From: Flavobacterium sp.
Lineage (GTDB): Bacteria > Bacteroidota > Bacteroidia > Flavobacteriales > Flavobacteriaceae
Length of the DNA stretch: 64,000 bases
Reading direction: 5' to 3'
Assembly (NCBI GenBank): GCA_021740105.1
Contig: JAIPAM010000009.1
Location: 1 to 64,000, forward strand
The notes under the pieces were generated by a model, which worked only from the letters and a program-made list of their open reading frames with translations, had not been told where the DNA came from and ran no database searches. The position numbers and the translations under genes were made by a program. Below are positions 15,276 to 25,187 of the stretch, piece after piece; positions within the stretch are counted from its first letter, which is position 1, and every line of letters starts with the position of its first letter.

Positions 15276-15296
15276 TAAAATAACTAACTAAAAAAA

Positions 15297-18146
15297 TTAT
15301 TTTTTTACTAACTTTAAAGTAACTTCTCTATCGCTAGTGTCGTTAACCTTAACTAGGTAAATTCCATTGGTTAAATCCCCAATTTCAAATTGTGATTCGC
15401 TACTAAAATTGCTTTTAAAAATTTTCACCAATTGTCCTGTCATTGAATAAATTTCAACATTATTGGTATTCGCACTTAATGTGAAATAATTTGTAGTAGG
15501 ATTTGGAGAAAGGCTTATCGTTTTAGTGATTTCATTGTCACTGATACTCAAATTAGGGAGTTTGTTTCCATAAACAAAATACTGACCCGCATTTATGGCA
15601 ATAGGAGCGTTAACATCGGTAACGCTAATACTTGAATTATCCATCAAATTGTACCATGTCCCAGCATACGGAAATGAAGGTACAATAGTCAAATTGGCTA
15701 CAGAAAAGTTGGCCAGTACGACCACATTTTTCAATTGAGTTGACGGCAAGGCATTGTCGAATATGTAAATTCTTTGCTTTACATTATTCCCATCAGGGCT
15801 GATAGCATAACTACCTTCAAAAACTGGTTCGGTAATTTTTAAAGCATTCATTTTAGCCCAATCGTTATAAATTTTAGCTCTTTCTGATACAGCTAACCAG
15901 TTTCCAGTCCATTGAGGCTGAGGCTTTGTGTTCAACTTGCAATCTCCAGGTGTAGGATCAAATTCGGTATTTACGGTTCCGTTATTACAGTCGTAAATAG
16001 AATTCTGCATCCCTAAAGCAGCAAAATGCCAAATCATTTTTGGACCTGGAACTAATAATGAGGTAGCTCCAATTGCGGACATTCTTCCTAAAGCGTTATT
16101 CAAATTTCCAAATGGAGAAGCCGTTCCACCAGAATTTCCATAAGTCATCGCACTATACATTAATCTTTCTTTATCATGACTTTCTGGATAACCCATTACC
16201 CTTTTTCCTAAAAATCCGGAATGTGCATCACTTCCAATTCTATAAATATCTGCTCCATTAGCATAACCTTCAATAAGTTGAGTATAGGCATAAGTCATTT
16301 CGCTCCACATCATTACTCCTTTGCTTGGGGTTTCTGATAATCTATAGTTTGCCCATTCTTTTTCTTCATTATCCGCACCCAAATGTTCGAAAATAGCATA
16401 ATGAGTAGGATCTAAACTCCAAGAATAATCGGCATAGTTTTTCAAAACATCTACTCTATCTTGCTGATAGGCATTGGTATTAGCTTCACTACCAGTAGCG
16501 TTTTGGGTAAATCCTTTGGTTAAATCCCAACGGAATCCATCAATCTTAAACTCTTCAATCCATTGCTTTACAACCCGTCTTGTATAATTTTGAGTACGCG
16601 ATTGTTGGTGATTAAAGTCACTACCCACGCTATAACTATGAGTTGCAACCATATTAAAATAGGGACTGTCGGATGCAGGTTCGCCCCAGCCATCGCCATC
16701 AGGATCATTCATCCACATTCTGTTCATTGCGTTTCTTCCAAAAGCATGGTTTAATGCAATATCTAGAATTACAGCAATTCCGTTTTGGTGACATAAATCT
16801 ACAAATTCTTTCATTTTCTCTTTTGGACCGTAGAATTTATCTAAAGCCATATGATACGAAGTGTTGTAACCCCAGCTTTCATTTCCTTCAAATTCCATTA
16901 CGGGCATTAATTGAATAGCATTTACCTTAAGATTTTTAAAATAATCAATTCTATTGATCAATCCTTGAAAACTTCTCGTTTGGTCAAAATCTCTAATCAA
17001 AACTTCATAAACTATTAAATCTTCTTTTTTAGGTTTGTTGAAATTTGTTACCTGCCAATTGTAAGGTGTTTCTCCAGTTTTTAATACCGTAACTTCTCTT
17101 TGTTGACCTGCTGGGTAAGCAGGAAGATTTGGATAGGTAGAAGATGGAATATAGGGGTCGTCAAATGGTGATAAAACCAAAGTTGAATAAGGATCTGCGG
17201 TTTTTACTAAAGCAGGAGAACCTGCAATTGGTGTCATATCTACTACCCAATATTGGTAATTGTAATTTACTCCAGGAGTTAACCCTGTTAATTCTAACCA
17301 AAATTTCCCTGAAGCAGGGTCTTTTTTCATTGCATGGCTAGTCGTAGGTTGATAATTATTAAAGCTTCCCGCCACATAAATAAAATCTTTTCCAGGTGCG
17401 TCTAGGACCAAAGTTGCCTTAGACGTATCTGAATTATAATTTATTCCATCTACTAATGTGCTTGATGGTAGTGCTTGACTTACTGTGCCTGGGTTAACCA
17501 TTACATTAAAAAACCTTGATTGAGAAGCACCTCCCATGGAAATTACCAATTCATAGTTTTGGTTGGTTGTAATATTAGTGTGAGTATAAGTATAAGCTGA
17601 AGCACTTGCCACTGTATTGATACTTACACCGTTTGCCTTTAAATTATAACTTGCATTTCCACCCGTATTATTGGCAGAAACAGATAGGCTACCCCCAGAA
17701 TTTATTACTGTGGTGCTATTTATCGTTGGTTGAACCAATGTAGATTGGAATGCACCAACATTTAATTCTAAATCTACTGTTTGTGCGGTACCGCTATCAC
17801 TTCTAAAAACTAAATTGATTTTTGTAACAGAGCCAGAAGTAACACCATAATAGGAAAGAATGGTAGGGGTTAATGTTAATCTATAAATATTCCCTGAAAC
17901 TAAAGTCAATGCTGGTTGTGCGGTATTACTTCCCCAACTACCAATTACATTTGACCAAGCAGTTCCATTTAAAGTAACTCCTGTGTGCGCATAGATTGTT
18001 CCGGTATAGGAAGCTAGTCCTGTTCCAGTTTTATCAAATAAAATCGTTGCCGTCTGATTTGATTCAGGGGTTGCCCCTCCTTGCCAAGAGACTTGAGAAA
18101 ATCCTAAGGCAGTAATAAAACAAAAAATAAAGTAAATTTTTTTCAT
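15297..18146 (-). CDS. Secreted alpha-amylase family (GH13) with T9SS tail
   Basis: 949 aa. Signal peptide, N-terminal beta domains (~20-230), an E-set/CBM48-like domain (~235-320) and a GH13 barrel from about 380. The four GH13 regions are visible: DIALNHAF, GFRWDLTK (nucleophile Asp), FEHLGADNEE (acid Glu) and ESHDKERL (stabilising Asp). The last ~80 residues form a T9SS type A tail (SLSPNPTTNYFTL...VEIYSMTGQLV). It is predicted to cut starch at the cell surface or outside before SusCD uptake. It lies behind a strong terminator that follows the susE-like gene, so its level may be set by read-through. Confidence 0.92.
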   Translation of the reverse strand: MKKIYFIFCFITALGFSQVSWQGGATPESNQTATILFDKTGTGLASYTGTIYAHTGVTLNGTAWSNVIGSWGSNTAQPALTLVSGNIYRLTLTPTILSYYGVTSGSVTKINLVFRSDSGTAQTVDLELNVGAFQSTLVQPTINSTTVINSGGSLSVSANNTGGNASYNLKANGVSINTVASASAYTYTHTNITTNQNYELVISMGGASQSRFFNVMVNPGTVSQALPSSTLVDGINYNSDTSKATLVLDAPGKDFIYVAGSFNNYQPTTSHAMKKDPASGKFWLELTGLTPGVNYNYQYWVVDMTPIAGSPALVKTADPYSTLVLSPFDDPYIPSSTYPNLPAYPAGQQREVTVLKTGETPYNWQVTNFNKPKKEDLIVYEVLIRDFDQTRSFQGLINRIDYFKNLKVNAIQLMPVMEFEGNESWGYNTSYHMALDKFYGPKEKMKEFVDLCHQNGIAVILDIALNHAFGRNAMNRMWMNDPDGDGWGEPASDSPYFNMVATHSYSVGSDFNHQQSRTQNYTRRVVKQWIEEFKIDGFRWDLTKGFTQNATGSEANTNAYQQDRVDVLKNYADYSWSLDPTHYAIFEHLGADNEEKEWANYRLSETPSKGVMMWSEMTYAYTQLIEGYANGADIYRIGSDAHSGFLGKRVMGYPESHDKERLMYSAMTYGNSGGTASPFGNLNNALGRMSAIGATSLLVPGPKMIWHFAALGMQNSIYDCNNGTVNTEFDPTPGDCKLNTKPQPQWTGNWLAVSERAKIYNDWAKMNALKITEPVFEGSYAISPDGNNVKQRIYIFDNALPSTQLKNVVVLANFSVANLTIVPSFPYAGTWYNLMDNSSISVTDVNAPIAINAGQYFVYGNKLPNLSISDNEITKTISLSPNPTTNYFTLSANTNNVEIYSMTGQLVKIFKSNFSSESQFEIGDLTNGIYLVKVNDTSDREVTLKLVKK

Positions 18147-18163
18147 GATATTAAACTATTTTA

Positions 18164-18191
18164 AAAAGGGCTTTCCTAAGAAAGCCCTTTT
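18164..18191. terminator. Hairpin between susE-like and amylase genes
   Basis: AAAAGGGCTTTC - CTAA - GAAAGCCCTTTT is a perfect 12-bp stem, symmetric so that a T run is present for either strand. It lies within an apparent operon only 18 bp before the amylase start, which leaves no room for a new promoter. Confidence 0.85.
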
Positions 18192-18210
18192 AAATAAATA
18201 ATAATATAAA

Positions 18211-19260
18211 TTATTGGATTGTGTAAGTGTAAACTCTTGGGTTACTTAAGTCTAAAGTAATTGTTTTAGTTCCCGCTGGAGTACTGATGTTTGTTCCACC
18301 TTCGTCAAGTGAACCATCAGCTCCTGTATCTCCATAGTTTAAAGTCCAAGAACCATTAGCTCTAAATTTCATTCCATCGTTTGGAGCAGATTGAGCAGAT
18401 AGTGTTACTGTTACAGTCCATTTTCTAGTCGTTGGATTGTAGGTCATTGGAGTATCAGTTCCCCAACCGCCTGGAGTACCGTTTCCGATAATAGCCCAAG
18501 TTGTTCTTTCTTGAGAATAAGTAAGTGCAGTTGTATTGGCTCTCAATCTGTAGTATCCAGCTGGTACAGCGTTACAATTTACCTCATTTGTTAATCTCAA
18601 TTTGTTAGTGAATGTTCCGTCATCACCCCAATCGTCATTACCCCAGTTGAAGTTTCCTGCGTTATCAGGAGCAACAAATTTAAATCCACCATCTAACCAA
18701 ACATAACCTTCATAGTTTGTTTGACCAAATCCTGCAGATGCCAATTTAGGAGCTGTTCCTGGTGACCAGTTTTGATGATTTCCAGGTACTGCAATAGTTG
18801 GTAAAGCAGTAGTGTAAGGAGTAATTAACACATTGATAGTGTTTGAATATTGAACTACACTTCCCACAGCCGCTTTAACACGAATGTCAATACTTCCTTG
18901 AGTAAATGGTCTTAAACCAGCAGCAAGTACCGCTCCGTTTAAATCCCCAACGCTCCAAGTAAGGTTAGTTGCAGTTGTAGTTCCAGCTGGAGTAATCGCA
19001 GCAAAGCTAGTTCCAGTTACAGCAATTTCTACTGTGTAATCCACTTGTGTTGGAGTAGTGAAGTCAGCAGGACTCCAAGTCATTGTAATAGCAGGGTTTG
19101 TTGCTAAAGCAGGAGTTAATACTGTAGAAGCACCGGTTTGTGGTGTTAAAATTGAGAAACTACCTTTAGCCTCAGCTAATTGGAAGTTTTGTTCATCCGA
19201 ACAAGATCCTAAAGTTGCAAATACAATTGCAGCTATAATTATTTTAAATGTATTTTTCAT
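18211..19260 (-). CDS. susE: SusE/SusF-type outer-membrane starch-binding lipoprotein
   Basis: 349 aa lipoprotein (lipobox ending LGSC at about residue 20). The first part is an Ig-like SusE N-terminal domain (PAITMTWSPADFTTPTQVDYTVEIA), followed by two tandem aromatic-rich beta domains of the SusE/F starch-binding type (GGFKFVAPDNAGNFNWGNDDW and a second with WGTDTPMTYN...W). It follows susC and susD in the classic order and would help hold starch at the surface. The exact letter E or F is by position. Confidence 0.85.
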   Translation of the reverse strand: MKNTFKIIIAAIVFATLGSCSDEQNFQLAEAKGSFSILTPQTGASTVLTPALATNPAITMTWSPADFTTPTQVDYTVEIAVTGTSFAAITPAGTTTATNLTWSVGDLNGAVLAAGLRPFTQGSIDIRVKAAVGSVVQYSNTINVLITPYTTALPTIAVPGNHQNWSPGTAPKLASAGFGQTNYEGYVWLDGGFKFVAPDNAGNFNWGNDDWGDDGTFTNKLRLTNEVNCNAVPAGYYRLRANTTALTYSQERTTWAIIGNGTPGGWGTDTPMTYNPTTRKWTVTVTLSAQSAPNDGMKFRANGSWTLNYGDTGADGSLDEGGTNISTPAGTKTITLDLSNPRVYTYTIQ

Positions 19261-19291
19261 TTTAAAGTATTTAATTTATTAAACTTAGTGA

Positions 19292-20884
19292 TTAGTAACC
19301 TGTATTTTGAGTTAAATTTGGATTAGCAGCAACACTTTCAGCTGGTAATGGAAATAATTTAAAGTGAGAAGGAATAGCAATTCCATTTACTCCGTTTCCT
19401 TTCCAAGCCCAGTTGTAGCTTCCTCCTGTAAATTTACCAAAACGAATTAAATCTTGTCTTCTGTGAGCTTCCCAGTGTAATTCTCTTAAACGCTCATCTA
19501 AAATAAAATCTAATGTTAAATCTGCAGCAGCAATCGTTTGTCCGTTAGCTCTTGTTCTTAATGAGTTAACAAATCCTAAAGCTTGTGCAGCGGTAACTCC
19601 AGTTGCTCCTCTTAATTGACATTCAGCTAGCATTAAGTAAACGTCTCCTAAACGGAATAATGGGAAGTCTGTATCAACAAAACCTTGATCTGAACCATTC
19701 GCTCCTGTTGAAGTTTTGTTAGAAAATTTAGTGATGATATAACCACTATCTCTATCCGATACAGTTGTAATAATTGGATTTCTACCTGCTGTGATTAACG
19801 TTTTTCTAGCGTCATTTGCAAATGCAGCATCAGCAAATTTATCTCCAAATTGTTTTCTTACACGTAGAGCACCACCCCATCCGCCTACGCCTAGAGCTGC
19901 TCCGTTTCCTTCCATTGAACCAACTTGACCGTTAATGATTACCGTAGTTGGACCATAGTTTTGAGTTGTTCTTCCGTCTGATTGTAAAGGGAAGATAATT
20001 TCATTTCTAGCACTATTAGTATCACTATCTGCCATGAAATTATGTCTGTAGCTTGTTGCTAATGAATAACCACCTCCAATTACTTTGTTAGCATACGTAA
20101 CGCACTCATTGTATTTTGGAGCTCCAAAATAACTTTCGTGGTTCAAATACATTTTAGCTAAAATCATCCATGCCAATCCTTTGTCCGCTCTACCAAATTC
20201 ATTGGCTTTTGCGTTAGTTAAATTAGCATCGTTTTCTAAAGCTACTAACTCCGATTCGATAAAATTAAATAATTGCTGTCTGTCGTATTGTGGTCCTCTG
20301 TAATCTCCAACTGGATCATTTTCAGTCACAAATGCCGCTTTTCCAAACATATCCATAATATGGTAGTAAGCTAAAGCTCTAAGCACTCTAACCTCTGCAC
20401 GGTATTTTTGAATATCCGCTCTAGTAGCAGCAGAAACTCCTCTAGAATTTAATTTAGAATCGGTAGTTTGTCTTAAATATTCATTTACTAATGCTACTTG
20501 GAACATTGCTCTTCCATACATTCCTCGGAATATTGGGTTAGAAGCCGTCCAGTTAGTTCTTTGAATATCTGCAGTTCCTGGGTCATTTTCATACGACCAG
20601 ATTACTTCGTCTGTTGATAAATCTTGCATGTACCAAAGACATCTTCCATACTGGCTCGTTCCAGCATCGATTCCCGAAATATTTGATGATCCTGCTCCTG
20701 TGGTACCAGTTAATGATAAATTACCATAAACTCCTGCCAAACCTTGTTTGTACGAAGCATCAGTAGAGAAGAATTCATCAGATAAAAATTGATCATCATC
20801 TTTAGGGATGGTGTTCAAATCGTCAGTACAAGAAAGTACAGACAATGCCAACGCTAAATAAGATAGTTTAAATAGATTTTTCAT
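19292..20884 (-). CDS. susD: SusD/RagB family nutrient-binding lipoprotein
   Basis: 530 aa, the normal family length. N-terminal lipobox (LALSVLSC) followed by DDLNTIPKDDDQF, a typical SusD start. Tetratricopeptide-like helices and the C-terminal WEAHRRQDLIRFGKF signature are present. It forms the lid of the SusC transporter and binds starch oligosaccharides on the cell surface. It starts 11 bp after susC on the minus strand, as expected for the SusCD pair. Confidence 0.97.
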   Translation of the reverse strand: MKNLFKLSYLALALSVLSCTDDLNTIPKDDDQFLSDEFFSTDASYKQGLAGVYGNLSLTGTTGAGSSNISGIDAGTSQYGRCLWYMQDLSTDEVIWSYENDPGTADIQRTNWTASNPIFRGMYGRAMFQVALVNEYLRQTTDSKLNSRGVSAATRADIQKYRAEVRVLRALAYYHIMDMFGKAAFVTENDPVGDYRGPQYDRQQLFNFIESELVALENDANLTNAKANEFGRADKGLAWMILAKMYLNHESYFGAPKYNECVTYANKVIGGGYSLATSYRHNFMADSDTNSARNEIIFPLQSDGRTTQNYGPTTVIINGQVGSMEGNGAALGVGGWGGALRVRKQFGDKFADAAFANDARKTLITAGRNPIITTVSDRDSGYIITKFSNKTSTGANGSDQGFVDTDFPLFRLGDVYLMLAECQLRGATGVTAAQALGFVNSLRTRANGQTIAAADLTLDFILDERLRELHWEAHRRQDLIRFGKFTGGSYNWAWKGNGVNGIAIPSHFKLFPLPAESVAANPNLTQNTGY

Positions 20885-20895
20885 TTTTTTCTGTA

Positions 20896-23862
20896 TTAAA
20901 ATTTAATATTAGCTCCAAATAAAAGCGTTCTTGGTCTTGGATAAATTGTATTATCGATACCATTATTAGTAATCTCAGGATCTAATCCACTGTATTTAGT
21001 TATTACAAATGCGTTTTGTACACCTGCACTAATACGTAAACTAGCTTTTCCTTCTAACCATTTTGGGAAACTATAACCAAGAGTTATGTTATCCATTCTT
21101 AAGAAAGACGCATTTTCGATAAAAATATCAGATTGCGTTCCTAAACTTCCTGGCTGAATAAAGTTGGTATCCAAAACAGATGTAGGAATGTTCCCTAATA
21201 CGGTGTTGTTTTGAATTAAACTATAGTAAGCACTTACTGAATTGATGTTGTTGTAAATGTGATTTCCTAAACTTGCTCTTAAGTTGAAAGAGAAATCGAG
21301 GTTTTTGTAATTAAAATTAGAAGCAAATCCGAAAGTAAAATCTGGATCTCCATTGTATTTAATATATCTATCACTGTTATTTACGATACCGTCACCATTC
21401 AAATCAGCATAAGCTCCTTGAATTGGCGCTCCGTTTACATCGTATAATTGTTTGAAAACATAGAATGAATTAGGAGTATATCCTTGGCTTAAAATTTGAA
21501 TAGTTCCTCCAGTTCCACCCCCAATTCCTCCAGTAAGAACATCTGATCCTAAAGCTAGTTCGTCTATTCTTCTTTCAAATTTAGTCGCATTGAAATTTAC
21601 ATTCCAGCTAAAATCATTAGTTTTAACAATTTCAGCATTTAAAGTAACCTCAAAACCTTTAGAGCTTAATGTTCCTATGTTTTGAAAACCTGCATTACTA
21701 AAGTTAGATCCGTCAGATATTGCTGCATAAGATAATAAATTTTTAGAAACTTTTGAAAAAGCTTCAACGCTTCCTGTTAATCTATTATTAAAGAAACCAA
21801 AATCAAAACCTATGTTGGCAGTAGTTGTTTCCTCCCATTTAATATTAACATTTCTAAATTGTGGAACCGCAAGGTTGGTTGGCAATGTTCCAAACACGTA
21901 TTGAGAATTGCTGTTTCCGATTGAATAAGGCTCTAAATATAAGAAGTTAGCTGTACCCATATCTTTTTGTCCAGTAACACCCCATCCTAAACGTAATTTT
22001 AAATCACTAAATACTTTTGAATCTTTCAAGAAGGTTTCTTCTTTCATTTTCCATGCTAAAGCAGCAGCTGGAAAATTACCCCAACGATTTTCTGGACTAA
22101 ATTCTGATGAACCGTCTCTTCTGTACGTTAAAGTCATTAAGTATTTGTCTTTTAAAGTCAAGTTAGTTCTTCCGAAGAAACTCACTAGCACTTGATCTCC
22201 ATAAGTAGTAACATCTGGTTCTTGAGAGTTAGGATTTAATACGTTAAAACTATTAAATGTTTCTCTTTGGAATTTTTGGTAAGAATAACCTGCAGTAGCT
22301 TCAAATGCTAAATCAGAGAAATTCTTGTTATAAACTAAATAACCGTCAAACAACTTATTAGTTTTAGTTTCTGTTTGATCTTCTTTTACTCCTTGTAATA
22401 CGTTACCATTGTAAGCAGATCTACTATTAGAATCTACTGTTCTCATACGATCACCATTACCGCTGTCGTAACCAACGTTTACAACTGCTCTTACCGCAGG
22501 AAAAAATGGTAATTTATAATCAACTTCTAAGTTTCCAAAAGTTCTTCTATAAGTTCCATGATCGTGTGTTTGCATCAATTGAGCCACTGGATTCGATGGT
22601 GCATTAACTACTGGCAAACCATTAGGAGAAGCTAAATATTGAAAGTATCCACCATAATTTGTATTTGCAGGCGCATACACTGGTTGAGTAGGGTCAAAAC
22701 GAATAGCAGAACCTTCTACACCGTCAGCAAATCTATTTTTCTCATTAGAATAGTTAGCGTTCAATCTTACTTTTAAATGATCTTTCAAGAAAGTAGGGTT
22801 CATTGCTAAACCAACCGTATTTCTTTCAAATTGATTGGTTAAGCGCAATCCTTCTTGAAATGTTTTACCTACTGTTAAACGAGTTGGGATTTTATCTAAT
22901 AAACTACCTTTTACAGTAAATGATTGATCAACCATTTCAGCAGTTCTGTAGATTTCATCTTGCCAGTTGGTATTTGCAGTTCCCAATAAGTTAGGAAGGT
23001 TAACTCCGGTATTTGGATCTACAGCAAGCAGTTGATTTTGTCTAACTCCTACAATATTTCTGTATTCGTCAGCGCTAAATACACTTACTTGATTTACTCT
23101 TCTACCAATACCCAATTGTACATTGTATTCCACTTCAAGACTTTTACCTCCTTTTTTAGTAGTAATAATAATTACACCATTGGAAGCTCTTGATCCATAA
23201 ATAGCCGTTGCAGATGCATCTTTTAATACGGTCATGGATTCAATTGTAGATGGGTTAAGAGAAGATAAAATTGAAGTAGCCCCAACTGAAGTACTATTAT
23301 CAATTGGCAACCCATCAATTACAATTAACGGATCATTACTTGCACTTAAAGAAGCACCTCCACGAATTCTAATTTGTGATCCTGAACCAGGAGCACCACT
23401 AGTATTAATAGAAAGACCTGCAACTCTACCGTTTAATAAGTTTTCGGCAGTTACATTGGCTCCTTTGTTGAAGTCTTTAGTAGTAATGGTAGTCAAAGAC
23501 CCCGTAGCGTCTTTTCTCTTAACTGATCCATAACCTACTTGAACTACAACTTCGCTTAATTGGTTAGCATCTTCTTGAAGACTAACATTTATTGAAGTTT
23601 GATTGGAATAAACAATTGTCTCGGATTTATATCCAATAAATGAAAAAACGATTTTGTCGCCTTTCACTACTTTTGACAATTGAAATTTTCCATCTAAATC
23701 TGTGGCAGCACCTTTTGTTGCTCCCGACACTACTACATTTACCCCTGGTAAAGGTTGTCCTGATGCTTTATCAAGTACAACTCCACTTAAAGTGCTCTGA
23801 GCCAGAACACTAAACGGAAGTAGTAAGAATAAAAATAACAACTTTTTGTAAATTGTTTTCAT
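20896..23862 (-). CDS. susC: SusC/RagA family TonB-dependent outer-membrane transporter
   Basis: 988 aa. Signal peptide, CarboxypepD_reg-like domain (~22-100, STLSGVVLDKASGQPLPGVNV), plug domain with IRIRGGASLSASNDPLIVIDG (~165-190) and a 22-strand-type barrel ending in the aromatic FGANIKF. No N-terminal STN signalling domain, so regulation is not through an ECF anti-sigma system. It imports maltooligosaccharides with SusD. First gene of the minus-strand arm, divergent from the LacI-type regulator. Confidence 0.97.
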   Translation of the reverse strand: MKTIYKKLLFLFLLLPFSVLAQSTLSGVVLDKASGQPLPGVNVVVSGATKGAATDLDGKFQLSKVVKGDKIVFSFIGYKSETIVYSNQTSINVSLQEDANQLSEVVVQVGYGSVKRKDATGSLTTITTKDFNKGANVTAENLLNGRVAGLSINTSGAPGSGSQIRIRGGASLSASNDPLIVIDGLPIDNSTSVGATSILSSLNPSTIESMTVLKDASATAIYGSRASNGVIIITTKKGGKSLEVEYNVQLGIGRRVNQVSVFSADEYRNIVGVRQNQLLAVDPNTGVNLPNLLGTANTNWQDEIYRTAEMVDQSFTVKGSLLDKIPTRLTVGKTFQEGLRLTNQFERNTVGLAMNPTFLKDHLKVRLNANYSNEKNRFADGVEGSAIRFDPTQPVYAPANTNYGGYFQYLASPNGLPVVNAPSNPVAQLMQTHDHGTYRRTFGNLEVDYKLPFFPAVRAVVNVGYDSGNGDRMRTVDSNSRSAYNGNVLQGVKEDQTETKTNKLFDGYLVYNKNFSDLAFEATAGYSYQKFQRETFNSFNVLNPNSQEPDVTTYGDQVLVSFFGRTNLTLKDKYLMTLTYRRDGSSEFSPENRWGNFPAAALAWKMKEETFLKDSKVFSDLKLRLGWGVTGQKDMGTANFLYLEPYSIGNSNSQYVFGTLPTNLAVPQFRNVNIKWEETTTANIGFDFGFFNNRLTGSVEAFSKVSKNLLSYAAISDGSNFSNAGFQNIGTLSSKGFEVTLNAEIVKTNDFSWNVNFNATKFERRIDELALGSDVLTGGIGGGTGGTIQILSQGYTPNSFYVFKQLYDVNGAPIQGAYADLNGDGIVNNSDRYIKYNGDPDFTFGFASNFNYKNLDFSFNLRASLGNHIYNNINSVSAYYSLIQNNTVLGNIPTSVLDTNFIQPGSLGTQSDIFIENASFLRMDNITLGYSFPKWLEGKASLRISAGVQNAFVITKYSGLDPEITNNGIDNTIYPRPRTLLFGANIKF

Positions 23863-23894
23863 ACATTTTGTTTAAGTTAAAAATTAGTTTTTTT

Positions 23895-23979
23895 GCTTAT
23901 ATTTATACTTCGAAAAATAAATTTATAAATTATTTAACAAATTCAAAACAAAAATATAAAATTAAGTTTACGAAAACGT
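23895..23979 (-). promoter_or_regulatory. susC promoter region with two candidate operators
   Basis: On the minus strand TATTTTTG (plus coordinates 23949-23956) fits the -7 consensus. ACG-aaaa-CGT at 23970-23979 lies at the -33 position and is shared with the T9SS gene promoter. A 22-bp pseudo-palindrome with central CpG (core TACTTCGAAAA) lies at about 23901-23922, just downstream of the predicted start site, and its core recurs before the MFS gene at 25188-25209. Central CpG palindromes are typical LacI-family operators, and the divergent gene encodes a LacI-type protein. Confidence 0.5.
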
Positions 23980-24085
23980 GATAGTGTTGAAAAGTTTATT
24001 AATAATCTGTCATTTTAATCCTAATTTTACGCATAATTAAAAAAAATGTAAACTTAATTATCAAATATTAATTTATTATTTTCTC

Positions 24086-25126
24086 ATGAAGAAAAAAATT
24101 ACCTTAAAACAAATTGCCAGAGAACTGGATGTTTCCATCTCAACAGTATCTAAATCATTGCGTAACAGTGAGGAAATCAGCGAGGAGACGAGACAAAAAG
24201 TACAAGCTTTTGCAAAATTTTATAATTACAAACCCAATAATATCGCATTAAGTTTAAAAAACCGAAAAACGAAAACCATTTGCATCATAATCCCCGAAAT
24301 TATTCATCACTTTTTTACCACCATTATTAGTGGTGTTGAACAGATCGCAAATGAAAATGGCTACAATGTAATCATCTGTCTTTCAGATGAATCGTTCGAC
24401 AAAGAAGTCATCAATATGGAAATGCTTGCCAATGGAAACATCGATGGTTTTATCATGTCTTTATCAAAAGAAACTCAGCAAAAAAAGGACTTTCACCATA
24501 TTACCGAGGTGATTAACCAAGGAATGCCAGTGGTGATGTTTGACCGAGTTACCAACGACATTCTATGTGATAAAGTAATCATAAACGATCATTTAGCTGC
24601 CTTTAATGCTACCCAATTTTTTATCGATAAGGGTATAAAAAAGATTGCTCTTATTACTACGGTTGATTATGTTAGTGTGGGGAAATTAAGAACAGAAGGC
24701 TACATAAATGCCTTAAAAAATAATGAGCTAAAAGTAGATGAAAGTCTCATCATTAGAATTGAAGATACCGATCATTACGAAGATTCTATTGAGCAGTTAT
24801 TAAAAACAAAATCTCCTGAAGCGATTTTTGCGGTGAACGAATTATTTGCGGTTACAGCAATAAAAGTAGCTACCCGTTTAGGAATAAAAATACCTGATGA
24901 ATTATCAATTATTGGATTTACCGACGGTTTAATTTCTAAATATTCCTCTCCAAGCATCACAACCGTAGGCCAAGACGGGATTAAAATGGGGGCCAAAGCA
25001 GCCAAAATGCTCATCGATAGATTAGAAGCTGAAGAATTTGAAAATGCCGATGGCGAGATAGAAGAACACTACCGAACCGAAGTAATAGAAACCGAATTGG
25101 TACAAAGAGAATCGACAAAATCATAA
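24086..25126 (+). CDS. LacI family transcriptional regulator of the starch locus
   Basis: 346 aa. N-terminal LacI-type helix-turn-helix (ITLKQIARELDVSISTVSKSLRNSEEISEETRQKV) with hinge, then a periplasmic-binding-protein-like effector domain (~60-335). It lies divergent to susC and upstream of the sugar permease. In this position it replaces the membrane SusR regulator of the Bacteroides Sus locus and more likely responds to an intracellular sugar or sugar phosphate. Candidate operators are described at 23895-23979 and 25188-25270. Confidence 0.93.
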   Translation: MKKKITLKQIARELDVSISTVSKSLRNSEEISEETRQKVQAFAKFYNYKPNNIALSLKNRKTKTICIIIPEIIHHFFTTIISGVEQIANENGYNVIICLSDESFDKEVINMEMLANGNIDGFIMSLSKETQQKKDFHHITEVINQGMPVVMFDRVTNDILCDKVIINDHLAAFNATQFFIDKGIKKIALITTVDYVSVGKLRTEGYINALKNNELKVDESLIIRIEDTDHYEDSIEQLLKTKSPEAIFAVNELFAVTAIKVATRLGIKIPDELSIIGFTDGLISKYSSPSITTVGQDGIKMGAKAAKMLIDRLEAEEFENADGEIEEHYRTEVIETELVQRESTKS

Positions 25127-25141
25127 TAAATTACTCCAATT

Positions 25142-25149
25142 TATTTTTG
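25142..25149 (+). promoter_or_regulatory. Possible -7 box upstream of sugar permease
   Basis: TATTTTTG matches the flavobacterial -7 consensus, 16 bp after the regulator's stop. No clear TTG lies at the expected distance, so this is weak. It would give a leader of about 115 nt containing the alternative hairpins. Confidence 0.3.
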
Positions 25150-25187
25150 TTTTAAAAAAAATTATATATTTACGCCTTATTATCAAA

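Noticed and set aside
16073..16918. Plus-strand frames within the secreted amylase gene
   Set aside because: Short antisense frames inside a clear GH13 gene, without a start signal or family match.
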